Assembly: GCA_019279435.1 (NCBI GenBank)
Contig: JAAALK010000082.1
Location: 23,717,034 to 23,781,033, forward strand
DNA from: Zizania palustris
Lineage: Eukaryota > Streptophyta > Magnoliopsida > Poales > Poaceae
Reading direction: 5' to 3'
DNA length: 64,000 nt
The position numbers and the translations under genes are program-made. The stretch's first letter is position 1. The number at the start of each line of letters is the position of its first letter. The notes beneath the pieces are model-generated. The model worked only from the letters and a program-made list of their open reading frames with translations, was not told where the DNA came from and did not search any database. This document shows, in pieces, positions 55,525 to 64,000 of this stretch.

Positions 55525-56305
55525 AGCCGGAGCTCGGAGCCTGAAAGCGAGGGTGCTTCGAGCCGGAGCTCGGAACCGAGGGTGAGGGTGCGTCGAGCCG
55601 GAGCTCGGAACCCGAATGCGAGGGCGCGTCGAGTCATAGCTCGGAACCCGAGGGTGAGGGTGCGTCGAGCCGGAGCTCGGAACCCGAATGCGAGGGCGCG
55701 TCGAGTCATAGCTCGGAACCCGAGAGTGAGGGTGCATCGAGCCGGAGCTCGGAACCCGAATGTGAGGGTGCGTCGAGTCATAGCTCGGAACCCGAATGCG
55801 AGGGCGCGTCGAGTCATAGCTCGGAACCCGAGGGTGAGGGTGCGTCGAGCCGGAGCTCGGAACCCGAATGCGAGGGCGCGTCGAGTCATAGCTCGGAACC
55901 CGAGGGTGAGGGTGCGTCGAGCCGGAGCTCGGAACCCGAATGCGAGGGCGCGTCGAGTCATAGCTCGGAACCCGAGGGTGAGGGTGCGTCGAGCCGGAGC
56001 TCGGAACCCGAATGCGAGGGCGCGTCGAGTCATAGCTCGGAACCCAAATGCGAGGGCGCGTCGAGTCATAGCTCGGAACCCGAGAGTGAGGGTGCATCGA
56101 GCCGGAGCTCGGAACCCGAAAGTGAGGGTGCATCGAGCCGGAGCTCGGAACCCGAATGTGAGGGTGCGTCGAGTCATAGCTCGGAACCCGAATGCGAGGG
56201 CGCGTCGAGTCATAGCTCGGAACCCGAGGGTGAGGGTGCGTCGAGCCGGAGCTCGGAACCCGAATGTGAGGGTGCGTCGAGTCATAGCTCGAAACCCAAA
56301 TGCGA
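55525..56305. repeat. 36-bp minisatellite between the antisense gene and pol
   Basis: About 21 units of 36 bp in which two versions tend to alternate (AGCCGGAGCTCGGAACCC... and AGTCATAGCTCGGAACCC...). The unit is 12 codons, so long frames stay open on both strands (e.g. 55390-56418 plus, 54990-56381 minus); these are unlikely to be genes. Confidence 0.9.
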
Positions 56306-56423
56306 AATTCCTGGAGTCGCTGCGCCAGCTGTGGTGGGCGAAACATTCGGCTGAATATTTTATTACACAATTGGTAGACAAAAAACAGGCGGCGGCGGCC
56401 GCTAGGAAAATACATTGACGGTG

Positions 56424-56978
56424 TTATGGAAAATAGCGCTTCAGGTGCTCGGCATGCCAAGTATGCTTCAGCTCTTCGCCTTCCAGGGTAGCGAGTCGGT
56501 AGGATCCTGGTCGTCCGGACTTTGTGACAATGTACGGTCCTTCCCACTTGTTGCCCAACTTGGTGGGGGCGACCACCGCGCGGAGGACGAGATGCCCTGG
56601 TTGGAACTCGTTGTTCTTAACTTTGGTGTCATACCACCCCTTGGTCTCTTTCTGATAGTGGGATAGGTTGGCGACGGCGCGCAGCCGCGTCTCTTCGGCC
56701 AGGTCGAGGGAGACGGTGCGCTCATCCTCGGCTTCGGGTGCTACGACGCGCAGTGAACCGGCGCGGAGCTCTGTTGGTGTCATTGCTTCGTCGCCAAACA
56801 AGAGGCGGAACAGGGTGAAGCCGGTGGCCCGAGAAACGGTCGTCCGAATGGACCATAAGATCTTGGGTAGCTCGTCGGGCCACACTCCTCGGGCCAAACC
56901 GACGATGCGTTTGTTGAGGCCTGATAGGATGTGCCCATTAGCTCGCTCCACGGCTCCGTTAGACTGGGGATGTCGCAC
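56424..56978 (-). pseudogene. Integrase C-terminal part (Tat element), out of frame with gag-pol
   Basis: 184 codons on the minus strand: RHPQSNGAVERANGHILSGL (third catalytic acidic residue of the D,D-35-E core), then TPTELRAGSLRVV, a PGHLVLRAVVAPTKLGNKWE segment and a final LEGEELKHTWHAEHLKRYFP, a normal Tat integrase end. It overlaps the end of the 1,671-codon frame and is reached only by a frame change near 57001-57003. Confidence 0.88.
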
Positions 56979-59900
56979 GGCTGCGAAGCAAAGCTGAACT
57001 CCCTAGCTCGTCGCAGAACGCCCGGAAGGTGCCCGCGTCGAACTGCGTTCCGTTGTCCAATGTGAGCTGCTTGGGTACTCCGAACCGGCACACGATATTC
57101 TGCCAGAAAAATTTCTGGACACTTCGGGATGTGATGGTAGTCAGTGGCTCCGCTTCAACCCACTTGGAGAAGTATTCGACGGCGACCACGGCGAAGCGCA
57201 GGTTTCCCCTTGCTCTGGGGAGTGGACCAATGAGGTCCATGCCCCAGCGGGCCAAAGGCCACACGGGAGGGATAGGTAGCAAGCTTGCTGGAGGGCGGTG
57301 ACTGCGGCGGCCCATCCATTGGCAACCCTGGCAGGTGCGGACAAGTTCTTCGGCGTCGGCAACGATAGTGGGCCAGTACACGCCTTGCCGAAGAGCTTTG
57401 CCTGCGAGGGCCCGCGGAGCTAAGTGACTGCCACACAGCCCCTCGTGTATCTCTCGGAGCATGGCAACGCCGTCCGAGTGCGAGACGCAACGAAGGAGTG
57501 GAGAACATACTCCGGATTTGTACAGAATTCTATTGATAACTTCGAATGACCTCGCGCGGAGTTGCAGGCGAGCTTGCTCTGGGCTAGGATGGATGTCGTC
57601 GCCGCCTGCGAGCGTGCGCAGGATGGGCTCGCGCCAATCGGTGCTGGCCGTACATAGTACTGGAGCCGGCCGTGGCGACGGTTCGGGCTCCTCCGGGGCG
57701 GCGGGGATGGACGCCTCACTGCGAGGGGCTGCCGAAGGTTGAGCGAGTTCTTCGAAAAAAGCCCCTGGCGGTAGGGCTTGAGCGCCGGCCCCGGCCTTGG
57801 CGAGGGCATCTGCTTGGGCGTTGTCGCTTCGCGGGATGTTCTGGACGGATATACCCTTGAAGGATACTTCGAACTTGCGGATGGAGTCGAGGTAGGAAGC
57901 GAGGTCCGGGTGCTTTGCCCGGAAGCTCTTGTCGATGTGCCCGGCGACCACTTGGGAATCGGTCTTCACGACCACACGCGCGGCTCCCAACGCGAGCGCC
58001 TTGCGAAGTCCCAAGAGGACTCCTTCATACTCGGCGATATTATTGGTGGCTTTGAAGCTTAGCCGGGCGGAATATAGGGCCTGCTGACCGGACGGGGAGA
58101 CGATGACTGCTCCGGCTCCAGCCCCGGAGGCCTGGTAAGCACCGTCCGCAAAGACGGTCCAAATCCCTTCGCCTGCGTCGGTGCCCGTAGGCTCTCGGGC
58201 CCGCGTCCACTCCGCGACGAAGTCGGCGAGGATCTGGGACTTTATGGCTGTCCGGGCGGCAAAGGAGATCCCGAACGGGGCCAGTTCCACTGCCCATTTT
58301 CCGACGCGACCGGTGGCATCCTTGTTTCTGAACATGTCGCCTAGCGGGTAGGCGGTTGGGATGACGATGTCGTGGGCCAAGAAGTAGTGTCGGAGCTTCC
58401 GGGAGGCCATGACGAGGGCGTAAGCCACCTTCTCGAGCTCGGAATACCTGGCTTTGGCTTCGGCTAGAGCCTCGGAAACGAAATAGACGGGACATTGGAC
58501 CAGCTTCCCGCTGATCTCCTCTTCTTGAACCAAGGCCGCGCTAGCTGCATTGCCGGAGGCGGCGAGGTAAACCAATAAAGGGCTGCCGGCCTGGGGTGTG
58601 GCGAGGGCCACGAGGCCGAAGAGATAGTCCTTGATTTGCTGGAAACAATCCTGGCACTCGGGGGTCCATTCGAAATGCTTAGAACCTCGGAGCGCCTTGA
58701 AGATGGGCAAACTTCTTTCGGCCGACTTTGCGAGAAATCGCCCAAGGGCGGCCAACCGCCCGGCCAGCTTCTGCGCCTGCTTCAGGTTCTGGGGTGGCGC
58801 CATGTTCTGCAGTGCTTGAACTTGCGTTGGACTGGCCTCGATGCCCCGGCTAGAAACGAGGTACCCAAGCAGCTTCCCTGCGCGTGCTCCGAAAACGCAC
58901 TTGTCTGGATTAAGCCGGATTCCACACCGCCGGAGGCTGTCGAAGGTCTCAGCTATGTCGGACCCATGATGGCTTTTGGAGGCGCTCTTGATGACAATGT
59001 CGTCCATGTAGGCTTCCACATCGCGCCCCAGCTGATGACCTAGGGCCTTGGAGATTAGCCTTGAGAAGGTGGCGCCGGCATTACGGAGGCCGAAGGGCAT
59101 CCGGAGATAACAGAATACTCCGGCTGGAGTGAAAAAACTAGTCTTCACTTGGTCTTCGGGCTTGAGCCAGATCTGGTGATATCCTGAATAGGCGTCGAGG
59201 AAACTGAGGAGTTCAGCTCCGGCTGTGGAATCAACGAGCTGGTCGATGCGAGGCAGGGGGTAGGGGTCACGGGGGCAAGCTTTATTCAAAGAAGTAAAGT
59301 CGATACACATGCGCCATTTGCCAGATGTTTTCTTCTGGACAAACACAGGGTTGGACAACCAATCGGTATGACTCACTTCCCGGATGACCCCTGCGCGGAG
59401 CAGCTTGTCGGTCTCTGCCTTGGCGAGCTCGGCCCGCTCGACGGAGAGCCTCCGGAGCCCCTGGCGAACCGGTCGTGCCTTCGGATCAACGGCCAATGAG
59501 TGCTCGATGATCGAGCGGTCGACGCCAGGAATGTCTTCGTCAGACCATGCGAAGATGTCGAGGTTGCCGCAAATGATGGCTTCGAGCTGCGCTGATACTT
59601 CTGGCTCCAAGCCCCCTCCGAACTTGATCGGGTACTCTTTTCCTCCTCGGGTCAGGGTCTTGGTGATGATTTCCCCCTCTGGGAGGGGTTTGGCGGGGCG
59701 CCCCTTCTGCGCAGGATCTGTGCCTCCTGCGAGGCCGGCTTCGTCGGCACCTTCGCGGACACTGTGGACCTGTCGCGGCTCCAGTGGCGTCGTATGGCCG
59801 TACTCGACCCGGCGGGCTGCGGCTTGGTCGCCCAGGACGGACAACACCCCTACGAGAGTCGGCATCTTGAGGCAGAGGTAGTTGTGGTGGGCGATGGCGC

Positions 59901-61974
59901 TGAAGCGGTTGAGTATCCCTCGCCCGAAAATGGCGTTGTAGGCGTAAGGAGCGTCGACGACGTCGAACAGGATCTCTTCGCGACGCTGGAGGGGCGCGGT
60001 GCCGAAGGTCACCTCCAACAGGACCTGGCCCAATGCATCGAGCGGGGGGCCCGCGAAGCCTTGGAGCGGGCGCGAAGCTGGCAACAGGAGCTTGCGTGAT
60101 AAGCACAGTTGATCGAAGGCCTGCACGAAGATGATGTCAGCAGAACTCCCCCCGTCGACCAAAATGCGACGCACCTCGGCTCCGGCGATGTCCGCCGAAA
60201 TGACGAGCGGATCGGCGTGAGGGAACTTGACTCCGGCGACGTCTTCGGCGGTGAAGGTGATGGGGACATGAGACCACTCTGGGAGGATCGAGGGGCCGGA
60301 CGTGCCGATATGCCCGACCTCCCGGACGTAGTCTCGGCGCTGTCGCTTGGACAGGGCTCCCAGGGCTCCTCCCCCGGTTATGGGAAGGACCACGCGCTTG
60401 CCGCGGTCCGGGGCGGCTTCGAGCTTGGGGGCCGGGACTCCGCCGAACTCCGCGACCGGGACCGCGGCTTCCGGCTCTTCTCGGCGCCCGACTACTTGGA
60501 CCGGTTCTGGCCGAGGGGTAGGATTCCCTCGGTCGGAGGAGCCGCGACCGACCTGGCGCTCGAGGTAGTCGCTGCGAAGGGCGAGTATGGTCCGGCAGGA
60601 GTCGGTGTCGTGGCTCCGGTTCTCTCCGTGGACGCTGCAGTAAAAGGTTCCTCTGGAAGGCGCTCGGGGTGGAGGCTTGGTTCCGGCCTGGCGACTCCCG
60701 CCGGGCGTATGCAGGTGCTTGGCAGGCGCTTGAGGGGTGATACTAAGGACTTCCCCCCGAAAGTGCTTTCGGCTCCGCCGCGAGTCCCGATGGACGAGAT
60801 CCTGCCGAGCGGGCTCTGGGCGGTGGAAGTCGAAAACGTGACGCGCACCCCGGCTGGGATCCGGAGGCGCTTCACATGTCCTGGCGCTCGGGGCCCGGAC
60901 GGGGACTACCATCGCTTGCCGGCGTATCTGGCCCTCTTCGGACCGGGCGTACTCTTCAAAGTACGTCATGAGCTGCGCCACCGAAGAGATGGGCTTCCGG
61001 TGGAGCTTATCAAGGAGGCCTGGGTGGGTGACGCCCTCCCGGGCCGCATCGATGACGGAGGAAGCCGAGAGCCCCTTGATTTGGGCCTTGGTGTGCGCGA
61101 AGCGCTGGGAGTATTGCCGCAAGGTTTCCTCGGGCTGCTGCTTCACTTGGAAAAGACTCCCGGTAGACATAGGGGCCACGAAGGTCCCTTGGAAGTTGTT
61201 GACGAATTTCTTTTTCAGCTGCTCCCACGAGTGAATAGTCCCTGGCCGGAGGGACCAGAACCACCGAAGGGCGATCCCCTCGAGCGCCAGGGGGAAGCAT
61301 TTGGCCATGGTGTCCCGGCTCCCCCCAGACGCTTCTATCGCCAGGGCGTACGAGCGAGAGAACTCGCCGGGGTCGGAGTCCCCGGAATACTTAGGGAGCT
61401 TGGCGGCGCGAAAGTTCGAGCCGAAGCGCACCCTCTGGAGATCCGGGTGCAGGGGAGAGTCCTCGTCGTAAGATGCGTTCTCCTCATCCGGAGGGTTCTC
61501 GTCATCGCTCAAGTCCGTGACTGCGGCTTTCGCGGCGCGGAAAGGCGCCGGAGGGGCCGGGGGCCGGAGCGACGCTTCCTGGCGCCACAGAGCCAGCTCC
61601 GCCTTTAGCTTAGCGTTCTCGGCGGCCAAGGCATCAGCTTGGCTCCCGCTTCCTCCGGAAGTGGTGTCGGGGTCCCGCGAGCGGACGTAGTCTGTCCGAA
61701 GGGACACTACTGGAGGTCCGCTCGGGGGACGCTGCTCCGGCGGCCCACCCGGCGACCCGACCAGGTTGGCGGAGGTCGGTTCGGGTAAGCCGTCGGCGCC
61801 CCGGGCTCCGGGTGTCTCTTCCTGCACCTGGACGGGGTCCATCGGGGACGCTGCTCCAACGGGCGTGGTGGTGGGAGCTGGAGGGTTGGGGTCGACGGCT
61901 GAGGCAGGCTCGGCCCCGGCGGTACGAGCTGACCTGCGCAGGGGGGCCGTGCTCGCCCCCTTCCGGCTCGACAT
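56959..61974 (-). CDS. Gag-pol polyprotein of the Tat element, frameshifted near its end
   Basis: One minus-strand frame of 1,671 codons, ATG 61974, about 45 nt after the PBS. In order: basic start MSSRKGASTAPLRRSART; gag domain about aa 190-320 (KLPKYSGDSDPGEF, LRWFWSLRPGTIHSWEQLK); aspartic protease ILVDGGSSADI (about aa 600); RT with PFGLRNAGATFSRL and YMDDIVIKS (about aa 990); Ty3 RNase H; second, archaeal-type RNase H VFADGAYQASGAGAG and NNIAEYEGVLLGL (about aa 1270), the Tat hallmark; integrase HLAPRALAGKALRQG...CQGCQ, DLIGPLPRARGNL, LDNGTQFDAGTF. A one-base change in the C-run 57001-57003 diverts the frame 40 bp before its stop. Apart from that the element looks intact. Confidence 0.93.
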   Translation of the reverse strand: MSSRKGASTAPLRRSARTAGAEPASAVDPNPPAPTTTPVGAASPMDPVQVQEETPGARGADGLPEPTSANLVGSPGGPPEQRPPSGPPVVSLRTDYVRSRDPDTTSGGSGSQADALAAENAKLKAELALWRQEASLRPPAPPAPFRAAKAAVTDLSDDENPPDEENASYDEDSPLHPDLQRVRFGSNFRAAKLPKYSGDSDPGEFSRSYALAIEASGGSRDTMAKCFPLALEGIALRWFWSLRPGTIHSWEQLKKKFVNNFQGTFVAPMSTGSLFQVKQQPEETLRQYSQRFAHTKAQIKGLSASSVIDAAREGVTHPGLLDKLHRKPISSVAQLMTYFEEYARSEEGQIRRQAMVVPVRAPSARTCEAPPDPSRGARHVFDFHRPEPARQDLVHRDSRRSRKHFRGEVLSITPQAPAKHLHTPGGSRQAGTKPPPRAPSRGTFYCSVHGENRSHDTDSCRTILALRSDYLERQVGRGSSDRGNPTPRPEPVQVVGRREEPEAAVPVAEFGGVPAPKLEAAPDRGKRVVLPITGGGALGALSKRQRRDYVREVGHIGTSGPSILPEWSHVPITFTAEDVAGVKFPHADPLVISADIAGAEVRRILVDGGSSADIIFVQAFDQLCLSRKLLLPASRPLQGFAGPPLDALGQVLLEVTFGTAPLQRREEILFDVVDAPYAYNAIFGRGILNRFSAIAHHNYLCLKMPTLVGVLSVLGDQAAARRVEYGHTTPLEPRQVHSVREGADEAGLAGGTDPAQKGRPAKPLPEGEIITKTLTRGGKEYPIKFGGGLEPEVSAQLEAIICGNLDIFAWSDEDIPGVDRSIIEHSLAVDPKARPVRQGLRRLSVERAELAKAETDKLLRAGVIREVSHTDWLSNPVFVQKKTSGKWRMCIDFTSLNKACPRDPYPLPRIDQLVDSTAGAELLSFLDAYSGYHQIWLKPEDQVKTSFFTPAGVFCYLRMPFGLRNAGATFSRLISKALGHQLGRDVEAYMDDIVIKSASKSHHGSDIAETFDSLRRCGIRLNPDKCVFGARAGKLLGYLVSSRGIEASPTQVQALQNMAPPQNLKQAQKLAGRLAALGRFLAKSAERSLPIFKALRGSKHFEWTPECQDCFQQIKDYLFGLVALATPQAGSPLLVYLAASGNAASAALVQEEEISGKLVQCPVYFVSEALAEAKARYSELEKVAYALVMASRKLRHYFLAHDIVIPTAYPLGDMFRNKDATGRVGKWAVELAPFGISFAARTAIKSQILADFVAEWTRAREPTGTDAGEGIWTVFADGAYQASGAGAGAVIVSPSGQQALYSARLSFKATNNIAEYEGVLLGLRKALALGAARVVVKTDSQVVAGHIDKSFRAKHPDLASYLDSIRKFEVSFKGISVQNIPRSDNAQADALAKAGAGAQALPPGAFFEELAQPSAAPRSEASIPAAPEEPEPSPRPAPVLCTASTDWREPILRTLAGGDDIHPSPEQARLQLRARSFEVINRILYKSGVCSPLLRCVSHSDGVAMLREIHEGLCGSHLAPRALAGKALRQGVYWPTIVADAEELVRTCQGCQWMGRRSHRPPASLLPIPPVWPLARWGMDLIGPLPRARGNLRFAVVAVEYFSKWVEAEPLTTITSRSVQKFFWQNIVCRFGVPKQLTLDNGTQFDAGTFRAFCDELGSSALLRSRATSPV

Positions 61975-62019
61975 GCTTGGGTGGATGGGTGTAGAGGACG
62001 CTAGCTTTTCGGACTAGGA

Positions 62020-62037
62020 TCCCCACGGACGGCGCCA
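62020..62037 (-). promoter_or_regulatory. PBS of the Tat element
   Basis: Minus strand TGGCGCCGTCCGTGGGGA, 2 bp after the 5' LTR. Confidence 0.88.
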
Positions 62038-62039
62038 AC

Positions 62040-62673
62040 TGTTGGGACGACGGATCGAACCAGCAGGTTTTCTTAGTGGAAAATGAGAGTAGTGTATTCA
62101 ATGCCCTCTTGAGCCTGCCTGTTACAACTGTAGTGGGGGGTATTTATAAGGCGCCCCGTCCAGAGGGCTAAGTGCCTCTGGACCGCCAACGGCTACCTGA
62201 CCAAACACCGGTCGGTAGTACAGACAAAACAGACGATACATAGTACAGACAAGAAGATTCGACTCTGACAGCGTACCAGCCGTGTCGGACGCCTCCTGCG
62301 CCGCCCGACACGGCCCAGAGGATCACGATCCTGTCCCTTCGTACGATCGCCCAATCCTTTTCCCGCCAAAACTCCCTTCGGGTTCGCCGCTACGGATCGG
62401 AAGAGGACCCCCGGCCTCCTGCCGTCGGAGGACAGCCTCCGGTGCCCCGCGCCGAAGGGCGACCTCCGACGTCTTCTTTCAGCGGGTGGCCCCCGATGCC
62501 TCTCAGCCGGAGGGCAGCCTCCGGTTCCTTTTCCCGGAGGGCGGCCTCCGGCACCTTCTCCGGGAGGGCGGCCTCTGATCTCTTGCCTCCGGAAGGTAGC
62601 CCCTGGCGTTAGGCTTCGGGCCCTCCGACCGAGGGCCTCCCCCTTCGGTTTCCGGGATTATCCTCCCCCAACA
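62040..62673 (-). repeat. 5' LTR of the Tat element
   Basis: 634 bp, nearly identical to 50486-51119. The TATAAATA box on the minus strand (62148-62141) would drive gag-pol. Confidence 0.95.
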
Positions 62674-62678
62674 ATTCA

Positions 62679-63110
62679 AGTGACCAAACCGTGCATGCCA
62701 ACACCAAGCCTCCTCAGAGCTGTGCATAGAGAGGCACATGGGCTACGCAACATCAAGCAACAGAGTGTAAAGGCGTCGCATTGAGCGATTTACCTTAGCG
62801 AGCAATTGCCTTTGATTATCCTGGATTCTCATGACACCTTCATGGATCAACACCAAGCAACCATTCTCATCAAGTTGACCAATGCTAATGATGTTGGAGG
62901 TGAGTCGGGGTATGTAGTAAACTCCCGTCAAGGTACGGTGCTCGCCCTTATTGCATGCGGACAACACCATTCCTTGTCCTTCAATCTCCACAAGAGATCC
63001 ATCTCCAAACTTCACCGTGCCCTGGATACTTGTGTCAATCTCCGAGAAGACATTGTGAGAGCCTAACATGTGGTTGGTGGCACCAATGTCGACGTACCAG
63101 TCATTCCACC
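62679..63110 (-). pseudogene. Protease and pre-integrase region of the decayed copia
   Basis: Minus strand. NDWYVDIGATNHMLGS is the copia protease centre with D-I-G instead of D-S/T-G; it continues VKFGDGSLVEIEGQG and GVYYIPRLTSNIISIGQL. The frame then enters the region cut by the Tat insertion. Confidence 0.78.
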
Positions 63111-63749
63111 CAACGTCACTGTTAAGCTACGCTAGGACCTTCTCTTCCAAAAGATGTAGTGCAACAGGCTCCAGTGCAAGTGCTACCTCTAAAGGGTCTG
63201 AGGTGGTCGCTAAAGGCTTACGGTTTAATTTTACCGATCTACCTGCAAACAACGATGTGGACTCATTGTCTTTGTCATTCATCAGGTGGGCCTCGACTTG
63301 CTGCGGCAATCCCTAGCCTAGTGGCCAAGCTTACCACAATTGCAGCACATATTGTTGGAGATGTCCTGCTTATTTGCCTCGTCGTCGAAGGTTTTCTTAC
63401 ATCAATTTTGATTTCGACAGTTCCCAAACTTGTTGCTAGTAGAGTTCTCTCCTTTGAGCTCCTTCATCCACGTAGCCCACTCCTCCGCAAGCAAGAGTTT
63501 ATTGTTGGACTCTTCTTTCTTTGGTGGATTTTGATCCTCCACCATCCTCAATCCCCTGGTTACCTCTTCAATTGAGAGAGTGGACAAATCTAGAAGAGTT
63601 CCAATGGAAAAAACCAATTGGGAGTACCTCTTTGGTGCTACTCGGAAAAACTTTTCAACCACCTTGTCCTCCGGTTCGGGATCACCAAGAACGGCCAGTT
63701 GGTTCACGATGGCATTCAATCTAAGCACAAAGTCGTCCACCATTGTTGT
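63111..63749 (-). pseudogene. Gag of the decayed copia
   Basis: Minus strand: MVDDFVLRLNAIVNQLAVLG, VVEKFFRVAPKRYSQLVFSI and LSIEEVTRGLRMVED are copia gag (UBN2) motifs. A zinc knuckle CNNCGKLGH near 63340 has a TAG inside it. The N-terminal part is cut by the GC-rich insertion at 63750. Confidence 0.78.
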
Positions 63750-64000
63750 CATGGCGTCGCCTAGGCGTCCAGGCGGTCACCGCCGGACGCCTGGCTGAAT
63801 CGCCTCGCCTGGGTGAGTTAGGCGCCCGCCTGGAGATTCTAGGCGTCGCCCATGGCGCCTAGGCGGTCGCCAGGAGACTCTGGGCGGGCGCCTAGGGTCC
63901 GTGCCTCCGTGTCCATGCCATTTCGGTTCCTCTTCCCTTGCGCCGCCGCCTCTTCCCTTGCGCCGCCGCCTCAGTCCCTTGCGCCGCCGCCCGCCGGCTG
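63750..64000. mobile_element. GC-rich insertion, truncated by the window end
   Basis: Starts CATGGCGTCGCCTAGGCG, rich in GCCTAGGCG, GGCGCC and GGCGGTC words, then CCGCCGCCT repeats. Style and terminus resemble the hAT-like element at 43274-44020. The other end is outside the window, so the class is inferred. Confidence 0.45.

Larger units (their letters stand above)
50486..62673 (-). mobile_element. Young Tat-lineage Ty3/gypsy element with antisense gene
   Basis: 12,188 bp, perfect TSD ATTCA (50481-50485, 62674-62678). LTRs of 634 bp (50486-51119, 62040-62673) differ at only about three positions by eye, so it is very young. Minus-strand order: 5' LTR, PBS TGGCGCCGTCCGTGGGGA (62037-62020), gag-pol 61974-56959 then 56978-56424 after a frameshift, a 36-bp minisatellite, and on the opposite strand a five-exon gene (51677-55363) before the PPT and 3' LTR. 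A second, archaeal-type RNase H after the normal one places it in the Tat lineage (Retand/Grande-like). Confidence 0.95.
46542..64000 (-). mobile_element. Decayed Ty1/copia element, minus strand, runs off the window
   Basis: The 3' LTR (46542-46832) and minus-strand pieces of RNase H, RT, integrase, protease and gag follow in copia order towards 63752; the 5' LTR lies beyond the window. It is split by a hAT-like element (48191-48813), the Tat gypsy element (50486-62673) and a GC-rich insertion from 63750. Many stops and frameshifts show it is the oldest element of this part. Confidence 0.82.

Noticed and set aside
54990..56547. Long ORFs (up to 463 codons) over the 36-bp minisatellite
   Set aside because: A 36-bp repeat without stops is open in several frames; sequences are low-complexity and run into unrelated DNA on both sides.
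60109..61608. A 499-codon plus-strand ORF opposite Tat gag
   Set aside because: Shadow of the GC-rich gag-pol frame on the minus strand; no domain, and not conserved in position with the true antisense gene.

Overview
The window is nuclear DNA of a plant, almost certainly a grass (Poaceae). The evidence is nested Ty1/copia and Ty3/gypsy LTR retrotransposons of typical cereal lineages, TRIM, Tourist-like and hAT-like miniature elements, GC-rich element coding regions in an AT-rich background, and plant gene fragments with introns (HSP90.7/GRP94 and GSK3/SHAGGY-like). The species cannot be fixed from the sequence alone. I see no intact cellular gene, no tRNA or rRNA gene and nothing bacterial.

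Layout. 1-8,000: a full-length Ty3/gypsy element (147-7988, TSD GGAAT), nearly open except for one internal stop, inserted beside an HSP90.7 exon fragment. 8,000-9,522: exon fragments of unrelated genes on one strand, plus a three-LTR TRIM (8763-9342, TSD CTTTC). 9,523-32,126: a nest three elements deep. A small-LTR copia element (TSD GAATA) has its 3' LTR split by a Sirevirus-type copia (14142-32044, minus strand, TSD GTGGG). That element's gag is split by a non-autonomous gypsy element (22383-29727, TSD GTATC). 32,127-46,540: AT-rich DNA with more exon-like segments, several hAT-type elements with 8-bp duplications, two Tourist-like MITEs, possible Helitron ends and solo-LTR-like pieces. 46,542 to the window end: a decayed minus-strand copia element interrupted by a hAT-like element (48191-48813) and by a young 12.2-kb Tat-lineage Ty3/gypsy element (50486-62673, TSD ATTCA). 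Its gag-pol is on the minus strand and ends in one frameshift.

The most interesting system is an accessory gene carried antisense to gag-pol, between pol and the 3' LTR. In the Tat element (51677-55363, plus strand) it reads as five exons whose four introns all have GT-AG borders and matching phases (1,1,0,0). The product is about 1,128 aa: an N-terminal domain of the 'putative gypsy type transposon' family (PF04195-like), a Ser/Pro/Glu-rich middle, a long coiled coil and a basic C-terminal exon. The non-autonomous element at 22383-29727 has lost essentially all of gag-pol. It keeps the same tRNA primer site, the same 3' PPT, similar LTR ends and a collinear copy of this gene (24939-28294, minus strand) with introns 2-4 at matching phases, although two stops now break it. 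A gag-pol-less partner that keeps an antisense spliced gene suggests the gene matters to the element life cycle; that role is inference.
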